DNA from: Apostichopus japonicus
Taxonomy: Eukaryota > Echinodermata > Holothuroidea > Aspidochirotida > Stichopodidae
DNA: 64,000 bases
Assembly (NCBI RefSeq): GCF_037975245.1
Contig: NC_092564.1
Span: 2,319,984-2,383,983, forward strand
Direction of reading: 5' to 3'
Part shown: positions 24,310 through 35,487 of the stretch, piece after piece
Numbering within the stretch: the stretch's first letter is position 1
Layout of the letters: every line of letters begins with the position of its first letter
Position numbers and translations under genes: made by a program
The notes under the pieces: model-generated
The model's input: only the letters and a program-made list of their open reading frames with translations
Databases searched by the model: none
Told to the model about the DNA's origin: nothing

Positions 24310-24450
24310 GCTTGGTGGTTTTCATCGCATCATATCGTACGTGTGTGGAAGCTGTTAACCTGCTTGTCAAAGCCTGTTCTACGTGATGGATGTCCCGTCA
24401 GTTTTAGTTTGACTCAGAAGAGGAAGACTGGAACCATGGATCAAATTGAG
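24310..24450 (+). CDS. Possible 5' coding exon with start in strong context (orphan exon)
   Basis: A pyrimidine-rich acceptor (TCTACTTTTCAG) opens a 141-nt stretch that ends with GAG before a GTAAAG donor. Near its end is ACCATGG (ATG at 24436), a near-ideal start context, giving only five codons (MDQIE) before the donor, phase 0. If the start is used, the rest is 5' UTR. The next plus-strand coding exon found is at 53772, also phase 0, so this could be the first coding exon of the TRPM-like gene with a very long intron. That is speculation from splice signals alone. Confidence 0.25.
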
Positions 24451-24605
24451 GTAAAGTATAGCCACTTGTTGAAATAATCAGTTTGTGTTTATATGCAGTA
24501 GTACTTAGTGTACAGCTCTTCTGCAGTCATAGGACAACATATGTATATACTAGTAGAAATCAAGTTAGTTTTGGTAGTCCTTTGACGCAGATATTATACC
24601 ACTAT

Positions 24606-25678
24606 CAGTGGCGGCGGAACCGGTGGGGCTTGGGGGGGGGCTCAGCCCCCCAATAAAAAAGTTGAGGGGGCAAATGCATGATAAGCCCCCCCAATATTTA
24701 CCAAGGCTCCGAAACGTGCATCTGCCCATTTTTCAATGCATACTTGTCGATCTGTCCGATGCACACGTATACTCTATAGGTGTAATAATTTTAGTAATTG
24801 CTAGGGGACCCTCGGCCCGTCCCCTGGCTATAGACCACATTGTCACCCCAACCGCGTCTTCACGCCCCGTGAAAAGTGAAAGCAGTGAGTGTGAGTACCG
24901 GTAAGCGTAACACAACTGCGTCTTAGGCCAATGACTTGCCTCATTTCAGCCAGTTCTCCAACATCCCCTTACTTAGTGGCGGAGCGTCCATATATACAGT
25001 CAGGGGCGGATGCCCCCCCCCCCCCCGACGGACTCAAATGGACTGCTGGCGCCCTTTTCAGCATTTCACTACTTTTTACTTATTCGCGATTTTTGACTAT
25101 TTTATTGCGCTCTCATATACCTATTGACATTTGTCATATTCTGTTGGTGTAATTTTCCGACAAAATGGCGACGACACCTATTTATTCTCCGTTTATCTGC
25201 AAATTAGCAAGGCCCCGGAAAGGGTCATATCCTGCAATCTAGGGAGTATCTTTACTCAAAAATTTTCTGTACGCTCCGCGCCAACCTATGGTGGCGCTCC
25301 GCTTAGATAGTGTTGAAAGCGCCCCTACAGACCATTCTTGCCCTCCCTGACCAATACTCTAGCTCCGCCACTGCCCTTACTACACTCAAAAACATCTTTG
25401 CGAGTACACTACGAGTAATAGCTACTCTCTTAAAAAACCATCGAATATACAAATTACAATGTTTTTACAGACTTTTACGTGCAATCTGAGAAATTGCAGG
25501 CTTGAGACATATATTTTAGGGCTAGGTATTCGCAGCATAAAACACTCGGAAAGTGCCGTTTCCGGCCATCTGGGGGTTTGAAAAAACCCAAAATTTTCTT
25601 GTACGCTCCGCGCCAACCGATGGTGGCGCTCCACACATTAGCCCCCCCCCCAATAATTTTTCCGTTCCGCCGCGCCTG
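24606..25678 (+). mobile_element. Family R3 hAT-type MITE, copy b (contains R1b)
   Basis: The ends CAGTGGCGGCGGAACCGG and CCGTTCCGCCGCGCCTG are flanked by the perfect 8-bp duplication ACCACTAT (24598-24605 and 25679-25686). It is about 665 bp after removing R1b. It closely matches R3a. Confidence 0.9.
24974..25373 (+). mobile_element. Family R1 hAT-type MITE, copy b, nested in R3b
   Basis: The ends TAGTGGCGGAGC and GCTCCGCCACTG are flanked by the perfect duplication CCCTTACT (24966-24973 and 25374-25381). The empty site is seen in R3a at 18988-18995. The shared core in reverse is at about 25265-25310. Confidence 0.9.
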
Positions 25679-25738
25679 ACCACTATCATGGTATTATCTA
25701 GGAATAAAGAGAAATAATTAACGTCGCGGGAACATAAT

Positions 25739-27914
25739 CAGGCGCGTATCCAAGATTTTCAAACCCGGGGGGCGCGAATTACTATCTAAGCGGAGCGCCA
25801 CAATCAGTTGGCGCGCAGCGTACAAGAAAATTTCTTATTTTGATACCCCCCAGATCACCGGAAACGGCACTTCTCGGGCTTGAAATGACCAACCAGATGT
25901 ACACTTTTTGCCTGAGAACCAAGTATTTCCTAATAGTTTTTTTTTTCATTCATAACCTTTTTGAAGATTGTCAACCCGACACACGTCATGTTCGACCTGA
26001 TCGCATCTCCTGTGGGTCTTTGCTTTTGTAGGTGATTCTACGTCGCGGCCCACAATACCCGTCAGACCCACTTTTCAAGGTTTTAAGCCCCATATTTGTT
26101 CAGAATTTGAAAATTCACATTTCTCGTGAATAAACTCACTTCAAAACATACCCATAATGTTGTACAAAATTTCATCTATGGACAACCAATATAGAAAAAC
26201 TTCCTTCAACCCCTAACAGACTGGTCAAAATTGCACGAGTAGAGGGAAGTGTGATGCAGAATGTTGGTCAGAAATTTTCGAAAATTTAGACACAGTTAAT
26301 TTATTGGTGTACAAATATTAAAACCTCTTATAACGGCTATTATAAAACTTGGTTGAAGGAAATGAAAAAATAGCAGATATTTCCGAAACCGAACACTACA
26401 CACATAGGCGTAGGAGGCGCGGCGGCAGTGGCGGAGCTAGGGGTATTGGTCAGGAGGGCGAGAATGGTCTGTAGGGGCGCTTTCGACACTATCTAAGCGG
26501 AGCGCCGCCACTGGTTGGCGCGTAGCGTATAGAACATTTTTGAGTAAAGATACTCCCTAGATCGCCGGAAATGACCCTTTCCGGGCCTGGCTAATTTGCA
26601 GATAAACGAAGAATAAGGTGTCATCGCCAAATTACACCAACAAAATGTGACAAATGTCAATAAGTAGATGAGAGTGCAATAAAAAATTCAATAATCTAGA
26701 ATAAGTAAAAAGTGGTAAAGAGCTGAAAAAGGCGCCAGCAGTCCATTTGAGTCCGTCAGGGGGGCATCCTCCCCATGACCGTATGGACGCTCCGCCACTG
26801 CGCGGCGGGGGTGCAGCCCCTAATTCGCCATTACTAATGTAAAAGAGAGTTTTGACATAATTGGACCTCCATGCTTTTTATACATCTACATGAGACATGT
26901 CGTTGTTTACATTAGCATCCCGCGGCATACTGCGCAATTTGAACGGAACGTACGGTACATGATGGCATGCGATGTAATAACCGATGCTTGCTTTATATGA
27001 TATTGACATTAACACGTTGAGCGCGCGCGAAAATTTTTGGTTATTTTTTCAGGCAAGTCGGACAGTTTTGAGGCTTTCCATCCTGGAACGCCATTTTCAT
27101 GCTCACTGATATGATGTGATATCTGATGTTTGCGTTACAAATTCAAACAGGCGCGTAGCGAGGAATTTGTCAAGGGAGGGGCGAAGCCTGTAGGCAAATT
27201 ATCTAAGCGTAGCGCCACCATAGGTTGGCGAGAAGCGTACAAGAAAATTTTGGCCGAAAATGCCTCCCAGATCGCTGGAAATGGCACTACCCAGGACCAC
27301 TTGTTAGCGCGAAGCGTACAAGCAAATTTTGGCCAAAAATGTCTCCCAGATCGCTGGAAATGACACTTCCCAGGCCTTGTAAGTTGCATCTAAGCACTTT
27401 CTATTTTGAAATTACTTAGCGATATCATTTAAAAAAATGCTGAATGGGGGGGGGGGCGGGCGGACGCCCCCATCCCAAAAATCGTCATGTTCCCCGACGA
27501 CGCGGTCGAGTTCGAGACCAGCCACAGTTGGTTTCATAGCACAATTCTACACACGCGTTATGATAGACCATATATAGTATATATATAGATCATTAGTGAG
27601 AGAGGAAAATGGAAACGTCAAAATATGGAGTTGTCGGTGTAAGGGGTAGGGTGAGTCACACATTTACGAAATCATTGATCCGTCACTGGCTACCCTTCAG
27701 CGCTGTAATGATGTCACTGTTCCTCTTTTTCTTCCCGATGTTTTTCGCGTTTTTCTTTTACTCCCTCCTTTTCTACTTTTTCTCTCTTTCTTCATTTTCT
27801 TTTCCCTTCCTTCCTCTCCTCCTCCTCTTTTTCCCCCTCTTTTTTCCTTTTTTCTCTCCTCTTTTTCTTACCCGGGGGGCGCGCGCCCCCAACGCCCCCC
27901 TGGATACGCGCCTA
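25739..27914 (+). mobile_element. Family R5 composite repeat, copy a
   Basis: It begins CAGGCGCGTATCCA and ends CTGGATACGCGCCT. Three shared cores (25783, 27199 and a partial one at 27308) lie inside, plus a pyrimidine-rich tract (27720-27870). Long segments recur in inverted orientation at 45715-47002. R1c is nested inside. No 8-bp duplication was found at these limits. Confidence 0.65.
26426..26800 (-). mobile_element. Family R1 hAT-type MITE, copy c, nested in R5a
   Basis: The ends CAGTGGCGGAGC and GCTCCGCCACTG are flanked by the perfect duplication CGCGGCGG (26418-26425 and 26801-26808). It is inverted relative to copies a and b. Confidence 0.9.
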
Positions 27915-28474
27915 ATAGTTGTAGCGAAAACGTGGGCCTCAAGGTTGTCCAACTTCATTCCTTTGCCCAATTTCATTCCGTCCTGAGAAATTCATTCCCA
28001 TTGTGTGAGAGGTGACCTGGCCAGTGACGGTGGGCGCTGTCCCACTTGTACCAATCACATTACAGTATAGGTTAATACCCACGAAAACATCATACCATTT
28101 GGAAATTATTTCTGACTAGCCCTGGCAACGGTAATTCGGTTAACACCACATTGTTGTGCTAACTGCTTTCATACCCCAGGTGGATAAGTTCCTTTAACTT
28201 TTCTGTCTCGATTTAGGTAGCCATAATATAATAATTGATGTGATAATCTTATAAGTTCAAGAAAGCACATACTAACTTTAGGAATGTTACATAGGCTACT
28301 ATAAAAATGTGGTGTACGTACTTTATGGTACATCGCGCGTTATAGTTCAGTACGGTATCATGATATGGGTATATGCTTACTACATGGGGCATACATTCTA
28401 AAAGCTTTCAAATCGTGAATCTTGAAACCTCAATTCCCAGCACAAATCCTCCCCAAACAAAACCTATAAAAACA
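27915..28474. other. Spacer, nothing recognised
   Basis: No gene or repeat end was recognised. Confidence 0.3.
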
Positions 28475-29030
28475 CTCTGGTGAAATTTCACCAAGAAGGA
28501 ATTAAATCTTAACCAGACTTCGGGTCAATATGCCACCTACACATTCCTGATTAAAATGACCAGGATATCCTGGTCAAATAAATTAACCAGCATCCTGGTC
28601 AATTGTTACCAGGAAATATCGTCAAAACTTCAACAAATTCCTGGTTAAATATTACCAGGATCCTGGTTAACTTTTACCAGTATATATGGTCATCATTTTA
28701 ACAAATTCCTGGTTGAATGTTGCCAGGAACCTGGTTAACTTCTACCAGAAATATTGTCATCATTCAACCAATTCCTGGTTAAATATTACCAGGATCCTGG
28801 TTAACCTTTACATGTGAATATTGTCATATTTTACCCAATTCCTGGTTAAATATTACCAGGATCCTGGTTAACTTTTACCAGGAAATATTGTCATTATTAA
28901 CCCAATTCTTGGTTAAATGTTACCAGGTCCTGGTTAACCTTTACCAGGAAATATCGTCATAATTTACCCAATTCCTGATTGAATATTACTAGCATCCTGG
29001 TGAACTTTCACCAGGATTCTTGGTTCAATT
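28475..29030. repeat. Palindrome-rich minisatellite, ~67-bp unit, about seven units
   Basis: Degenerate units of about 67 bp each contain two inverted repeats of the form CCTGGT-N8-ACCAGG followed by AAATATTGTCAT. The array is bordered on the left by TGGTGAAATTTCACCA and on the right by TGGTGAACTTTCACCA, both also palindromic. Unit boundaries are clearest between 28620 and 28980. Confidence 0.8.
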
Positions 29031-30638
29031 CTGGGCAAAAGTAAGCAAATAATTTTCAAGTGATATTACGCTCCCAGCCTAAATAATGAGGGGGTTAAAT
29101 AATGACTGGCATGATAACATACACACCTTCAATAAAGAAGCTCTGCATTTGTTTTCAGACTTGACAAATATTTGGTATGGATTATACCACACATAAACAA
29201 GCAACCGGCTTCGAGCCAGTGAACATATATTCCTCTGTTGTGTTATACCAAGTCCTCTTTAAAAATGGAGCAAGTTTCCTTCATGGTCAGTATATGAAAA
29301 AGGGGGGGACAATCCCGTCAGACTACTAGAAAAGTGATAGTTGAATTAAGTCTCACATTATCTCCAATTTAACTTAAAATAAAAATTTTAATAAATATAC
29401 AGAGACAATTTTTACTATTTATTTTCAACCAACATGAAAAAGTGTTCGAGAAAAAAAATTGTGATGGCTTTCCTTTTTCTGAATTTGCAAACGAACTAAT
29501 TCCACAAATCTTAGCTAGCTTCACACTATACCACTTTGCAAGATACCTGTATTCTCTGCTAATGAGAATACAATATCTATTACATATGACTTGCACCTGA
29601 TTGAATAATACTGATGTCGTAAACAGCCATTTCGATTAGACTACTTAGCGGATTTGGGAAAATTAAATGTGTTGTATCAGGTCATGCTCAATGTACAAGT
29701 GCTTTAAGTAAAATGGTATGAATTATGCAAACAATATTAATGAAACATGCAGTATTGGCACTAATGCCAATATTGTTTTGGATTTTTGTTTGTTTTTAAA
29801 AATGGTATAAAATTCTGACCTCTGTTTGCAAAAATTATTTGGGAATTTTACCTTTGAACTTCTCAGCTCAGATAAAAATCAGTTAAAAATCTAAAGCCAA
29901 AGTGCACAACTATAGGGCATCTATGTAAGAACATCTCTCTAACCTATATGGTTTTCTGAGGAGTTGGATTTACAAACTTTGTCACTAAATTACATTGGAC
30001 CACGCCCCTTCATGAATATTTAGGAATGCATTACACATACTGCCTATCCATATAACCTTATATGAAGTTCCGACTTGTTACGGAAAATACTAATGTTTTA
30101 AGAACTTGACCTCTCAGCTCATTAATATGCATGAGATAGAAAAATCTATCTGCACAACTACATACCATTGGTTATCTAGGTATGCAAGTACCACATCCCT
30201 CCAAACTATGATCTCGGAGGAGTTGCGTTTACACACTTTTCAACTCCACAAAATCATATTAGGCCATATGCCCGCATGAATATTTAATATATTTATGACT
30301 GGATACATTAATATGTACATATCATCTAGCAGTATAACAATGCCCCTTAGCCAAATAGCTATTCAGGACCTCTGCATACAACCCATGAAATGTGTTATGC
30401 GGGTCTATGTATCTATATCTGGCTTGAAACAATTAGACTGCCTGTTATTGTATTTGCTACAAATTACTTTTGAGGCAAATTAATAAGGAAGATCTAATAA
30501 CTTCTAATAACAAGGGTACTGAATGTCAAAAACATAAAATAATTTGAAGCAAAAGAGGGCTGTTCAAGGCCTCGCCCATCAGCCACCACAAAAACTTGAT
30601 GAATGGCCATGAGATCTCCAGTATCCATTATGAAGGGT
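29031..30638. other. AT-rich spacer, nothing recognised
   Basis: No coding motif was recognised. A perfect-looking 8-10 bp stem (TATTGGCA...TGCCAATA) sits at about 29753-29773. Confidence 0.3.
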
Positions 30639-31007
30639 CAGTGGCGTAGGAACGTACTTTTGAGTGGGGGGGCTGAAGACTGGTGGCCGGCCTGGGGGAG
30701 GGGTCTAAGGGGAGGGGTGTCCCCCTCCCCTTTGGAATTTTTTGCATTTCCAGGTGGCCTCAGATGCAATTTGGTGCAATATAGCACACTTCAACACCCA
30801 CTCCATTTTGTTAACTTAATTTTGTATTTTCAACTGGCCTTAGATGGAATTTAGTGCTCCAAATGAGATTTTTTTTCTCATTTGGAAATGAAAAAGGGGT
30901 TTTCTGACTTGCGAAGTGGGGGGGGGGGCGGAATGATACTTCCGCCCCTCCACATTTTTCACTGGGGGGCTGGCGCCCCCCCCAGCCCCCCGGTTCCTAC
31001 GCCCTTG
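30639..31007 (-). mobile_element. Family R2 hAT-type MITE, copy d
   Basis: The ends CAGTGGCGTAGGAAC and GGTTCCTACGCCCTTG are flanked by the perfect 8-bp duplication TGAAGGGT (30631-30638 and 31008-31015). Confidence 0.9.
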
Positions 31008-31015
31008 TGAAGGGT

Positions 31016-32363
31016 TGTCTGTTTTCAACTCCTACTAAGTATTTTGGCATGTTAGTACCAATCTGAAATATGATTAAAAATATATACATCAATATTAAAA
31101 TATATAGCATATATATAATAGTAGGAAAACAATAAAACCTTCAAATGCCTTCAAATCCAACAAAATATAATATTTATACAGTATATTTGTAATTGTATAT
31201 TTATGAAGTCTTAGCTCTCTAGAGAGGAATACTTGTCAATGGAACTTTTGTTTAAATATAATGTTATCATTTAGTTAGTTACAATGGAAACCAGATGTAA
31301 GTAAAACTTTAATGTAAGACTTTAGCAACTTCCCTAAATGCTGGTAGCGACCTGTTAATTAACACTGCTCTGCAGCTGTGCCAAAACATCCTGTGAACAG
31401 ACGATTCACAGAGTCGACTGCTCCCCACTACAATGAAACAAAATTAGAAATTGGGAGGCCATCAACCACTTCAGCAAAGCTTTTGAAATCTGCTTCGGTG
31501 TTGTTTTATGGCATCCTCATTGTTCGGATGAACATAGGAGCTTGCAAGTGGTGGTGGCTCTTCTCTGACAGGAACAGGACACTCCTCTCCCACAGTTCAA
31601 CTTCTGCAGAAGTTGTGAAAGCAGTCAAAAAGTTCCCATACGTAATCTGTAGAATAGTAAAGATATGAAGAGTAATATAATTATAGTTCATAAAAACATA
31701 CCATTTAGATAGAGGCACTCCAATCACTCCATTTCGGTCAATAGTCATGGCACAATGCAGAGTTGTCAGTCAAGTCTTTGGATGCCCAACTAATGCGAGA
31801 GCTGATACACCTCGATTGGTATGGATACATGGGTCAGGTTTTACCTGACAACTTGTGACTGAACAATTCCAATATATTTTTTTACTGATTACAACAAAAA
31901 CCCTACACCTGTTTGTGCACCTAATATTATGGATTATGTAATCTTCAGCAGGATGTGTGGTCATTGTCTCAGTAGCTTAACCAATGTTTATGTAGTAAAG
32001 TAAACATGTGGACAGAGTAACATATTGTCCCATTCCCTTGTAATCCATGGTACAAAAGTGTATAAGATGCAACTTTCACCATTTGTATTCAGTAGCAGAT
32101 ATCCAGCCAAGTGACGATATAATATACTCTGTTAAATCCAACTTGAACTACTTGTTTGTGCCTTATTTCCTGCTCACATACCGCTGTGACAACTCTACCA
32201 GGTACAGTATGTATACGCTAATTGAAGTAAAGACTGATGGCCTCACCACCTATTCCAGACTGCCCCACAGTGTTGGTGTCAAAATTAATAATGATCCTCT
32301 TTCCAGAAAGTGATAGCACCAATTGATTTTCCAGACTAATCTACTATCAATCTTGAAAATTAC
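31016..32363. other. Spacer with weak minus-strand coding hints
   Basis: The minus strand at 31790-31875 encodes KPDPCIHTNRGVSALALVGH without recognised homology. About 31530-31668 (-) has an acceptor-like CTACAG and an open stretch. These may be terminal exons of the 32364-34038 gene or noise. Confidence 0.25.
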
Positions 32364-34038
32364 CTTGAAGCGTCATCTTTGTCATGTTCAGATGAGTGAA
32401 CTGATGGAGTGTAGCCCGAACTACCTGGCGGTTTTTCGGTGTATCCCGATGAGGATGCCACAGCAGCAGACGGACCATCATCGCCACTGTGAGATGGCCC
32501 TGGTTGCTTTGATGGTGTTCTTGTCTCTGTTGGTCCAGTCAGCAACTTCAATGGTGGTAGGGAGACCAGTGAACACTGGACTTCTACATGTGTTACATTC
32601 ACTGAAAATTAGAATAAACGCTTATTACACCACACACATACAGTAGGCTGCTCTTGGACAGGGGTCAGCTGCCTAGATGGTTCACTTATATTTTCTCAAG
32701 GAGAGCATATCCTCCTACTTTATGTGGCTGCAAAAATATTAGCCACTCACACCATGAGCATTGCAAATGACTTCAGCTTGGTTTCATATATAGTACAACT
32801 ACACAATGTTATCTCCGTTCTCTCAGTAACTATAGATGTAGCCTATATATTTTCCTGTGAAGCCATCAAGTAAAGCCTCCTCAACCACTCTCGTCAGGCA
32901 AGCGGATATGGATAAAATACAATGTATGTTATCCCCTAGTCTGCCTGCCCGATGTGCAGTTTTAATTGCTATATATTTTGCTTTCAACGAGTACTGTTGC
33001 TCAAATTTTGGCCCCATACTCACTTCTGCTATAGAATACTCAATACATGCATGAAAGTTTTCCATTCTTCCTTGTATTACCCTAGCTTACACTTCTCCAC
33101 CACATTTCCTCCCCCACCCCCCCCCCCATCCATCACTCTATTTATGCCTATTGATGGGGACCTTTCGGGCGTCATACTGCTGCCTCCCTTTTGTCCGGTA
33201 GCTTGCCCCCCATATACATGCCTCGATGTTTCACTGGTGGAGATTCCTTGTATCCCGTTCAAAACTGACTACTTAAATCTTTAATGCCTGTCACCACCCT
33301 CCCTCCCCAATTTTCCAACTGTTTTTCGATAATTACAAGCACATGTATATAAGATCATGCTACCTTTAGATGGATGTACATTCTGCAGAATCCTGCCTTT
33401 GTATTTTCACTGCAGTTGGTTGGGGAACAGCTTCTAGTTTAATCTAAGTAGTGAAAATTGGGAAAGAAAATAACAAGGAAGTTATAAAAGTTCATTTAAG
33501 AAAGCAGTTTGATTTGGTTGAAAGCACCTGTCACAAGTGTGTTCTCTTGTAACAAAAATTGCAGCCGTACCACCAAAAATGGCAAAATGTAAGGATGTCA
33601 TTTACTGTGCAACATATGAGCTATGACTCTTAGTATGAAGACAGGTGGGAGCACATTATTAGGCAAAATAACATGTAAACATCTGATGCTTGTTATTCGG
33701 GATTTTCATGATGTACCACTGATCAAATGCTTTAGTTAGCCCTAGCCTACGCCTAACTTTATCGTCGCCATACCTAATTTAGGGCCTAACTAACTGAATG
33801 AAATTATAAGAATTAGCCTACTGTAATTAAGTTAGTAATAATACTAAGTTAGTCCTTGTAGTAGGCCTAGGCCAGAATATACACTTACTCTTTTCCGATC
33901 CAGCTTCGCAACTACTGGTCTACTTGTTTCTATATCTCCTCGAGATTTGAAGATACTTTCTCCAAATACGGCATTGTCTAGTAGACGGCGAGCTGTTGGT
34001 GGTCCAAGTTGCGCGGATAGGCGATAGGAAACAAAACT
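32364..34038 (-). CDS. Possible multi-exon gene, product unknown (fragmentary model)
   Basis: Three minus-strand stretches look like exons. 34038-33889 encodes SAQLGPPTARRLLDNAVFG through VVAKLDRKR and ends at a GTAAGT donor in phase 0. 33443-33380 follows a CTTAG acceptor in phase 0 and encodes IKLEAVPQPTAVKIQRQDSA, with a possible GTACAT donor or, read through, a stop at 33366-33368. 32601-32364 follows ATTTTCAG and encodes a Ser/Pro/Gly-rich stretch (QPGPSHSGDDGPS, SSGYTEKPPGSSGY, acidic end) before GTAATT. Phases are compatible if the GTACAT donor is used. No family was recognised, no in-frame ATG was found in the first exon, and the model is a guess from splice signals. Confidence 0.3.
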
Positions 34039-34236
34039 TTAACTAGTATAGTGCGCACTGCACTCATAAGATTCGCTCGAAGGTCCAAGCTTATCTTTAC
34101 TTATGCAGCTAGGCTGGCTGAGTGCACTGGTACTAAGCTATCGCTGTATACAGTGTTTGACGAACACGAAACTTTCTTGTACTGTTGTGCACCCATTCTC
34201 ATATATTTTGTTAACTGTCCGTGACGTATTGTTTAC

Positions 34237-34704
34237 GGTAGCATACGCCCATTAAAAGCCCCATTGACTTACACACTAAATCACAAAAGTAATGTCTTCT
34301 CTAAGCCTAGATAGAAGTTTTCACTTGCTAAACGCTACCCATCACTGGATAGCTGACAAGTTGGCCTTTCATGGCACCATCAATTTTCCGTACCATGACC
34401 ATGTAGATTTTTTGCTACGAGAGCCGGAACTTTTCGTCACTTGTAAACAAACCTCTCCACTCAGTGGTAAACAAATTTCCTACGCTGCTCCTTGGAGGCC
34501 TAAAGGGGTCTAAAATTGCCTCAATTGACCCAATTTTTTAACCACATGTGCTTCCATTCATGTTCTTTAACATCAAAGCCACAAAAAAGCACATCCTAAT
34601 TGATAACATAGCAAAAAAGTTGTTCTCCTGTTCCTAATTGGCACTTTTCCTGAAGGAGAACATTTGCCGCGGATTGATATACAGGCTAATAGGAGTATGC
34701 CACC
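34237..34704 (+). mobile_element. Element A, copy 1: 468-bp TTAA-type MITE
   Basis: The ends GGTAGCATACGCCCATT and AATAGGAGTATGCCACC form 17-bp imperfect inverted repeats (14 of 17 match). The left flank is TTAC (34233-34236) and the right flank TTAA (34705-34708), consistent with a TTAA target duplication with one mutation. Copy 2 lies at 42561-43033 in the same orientation. A 73-codon open frame inside both copies (34292-34513) has no recognised motif and is probably not a gene. Confidence 0.75.
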
Positions 34705-35487
34705 TTAAGTAAAAGTTGAAATTTTTAAACTCTACTTTAAACCTCTTTTAATGACAGTTTGAGTAGTCTGGAAAACCAGAAAATACATAACTTTGACAAT
34801 TTGTGTTTATATCTGTCTATTTGGTGTCTCTTCATATTGTGCCTCATACAAATTGTGTAGGCCAAATGCACAGTGAAATACTGAATATTAAAGAAGCAAG
34901 TCTCCACTGGTTAGCATGTTCCCTGGTCTTATAAAAAGCCATCCATAAGCATGAATGTTGTGTACTGCATGTCTAAGGTGCTCTATGGTCTATAGAAAGT
35001 GTTTTAAGCACAGTAACTCAGTTTGGTGCTACTTAACCCGTCAGGCGGGAGAAATGTTCCTGTGTGACAGGAAACTTGACAAAACTTTGCTTTCCAACCT
35101 CTCTTCTTCCCTCTGAAACCTTCATCAATCCCAGCATCCAGTAAGCTTTAGAACTTAGCTGTGGCCCTGAGATGAAAGAGAAAAATGTACTTGTTACTTT
35201 GGCACTATTTTTAAAAGGAATTTTAGCAGATTTTGGGGCCAAAAAAGCTCAGTAAAACAGTGTGCTGTGCACAGATCTGAAGTGAGGGCGCTGTTCAAAC
35301 AACGTTCCAAATACGTTGTAGTCGATCATATTGACTAGTTTCTCAGTGTAAATCTTGTTTGATACCAGTCTATGCACAGCTATTCAACTGCTTAGACTTT
35401 CAATAATTGCTAACAAACAAAACTATTGAATTAGCCACTGGAAACTATTTATTTTTAAAGGATAACATAGGAATACTACTTAAAAGA

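Noticed and set aside
27609-27986. 125-codon frame rich in Phe and Leu, suggestive of membrane segments
   Set aside because: It is a translation of the pyrimidine-rich tract inside repeat R5; the same tract appears reversed at 45.7-45.9 kb.
28475-29030. CRISPR-like regular repeats
   Set aside because: Units are contiguous and degenerate with no unique spacers, in a eukaryotic setting; it is a minisatellite.
34292-34513. 73-codon open frame conserved in both A elements
   Set aside because: No motif recognised, short, and conservation is explained by the recent shared origin of the two copies.
35033-35242. 69-codon minus-strand frame in the left part of B (and at 38959)
   Set aside because: No ATG start, differs by substitutions between copies and lies in the untranslated left end; likely chance.
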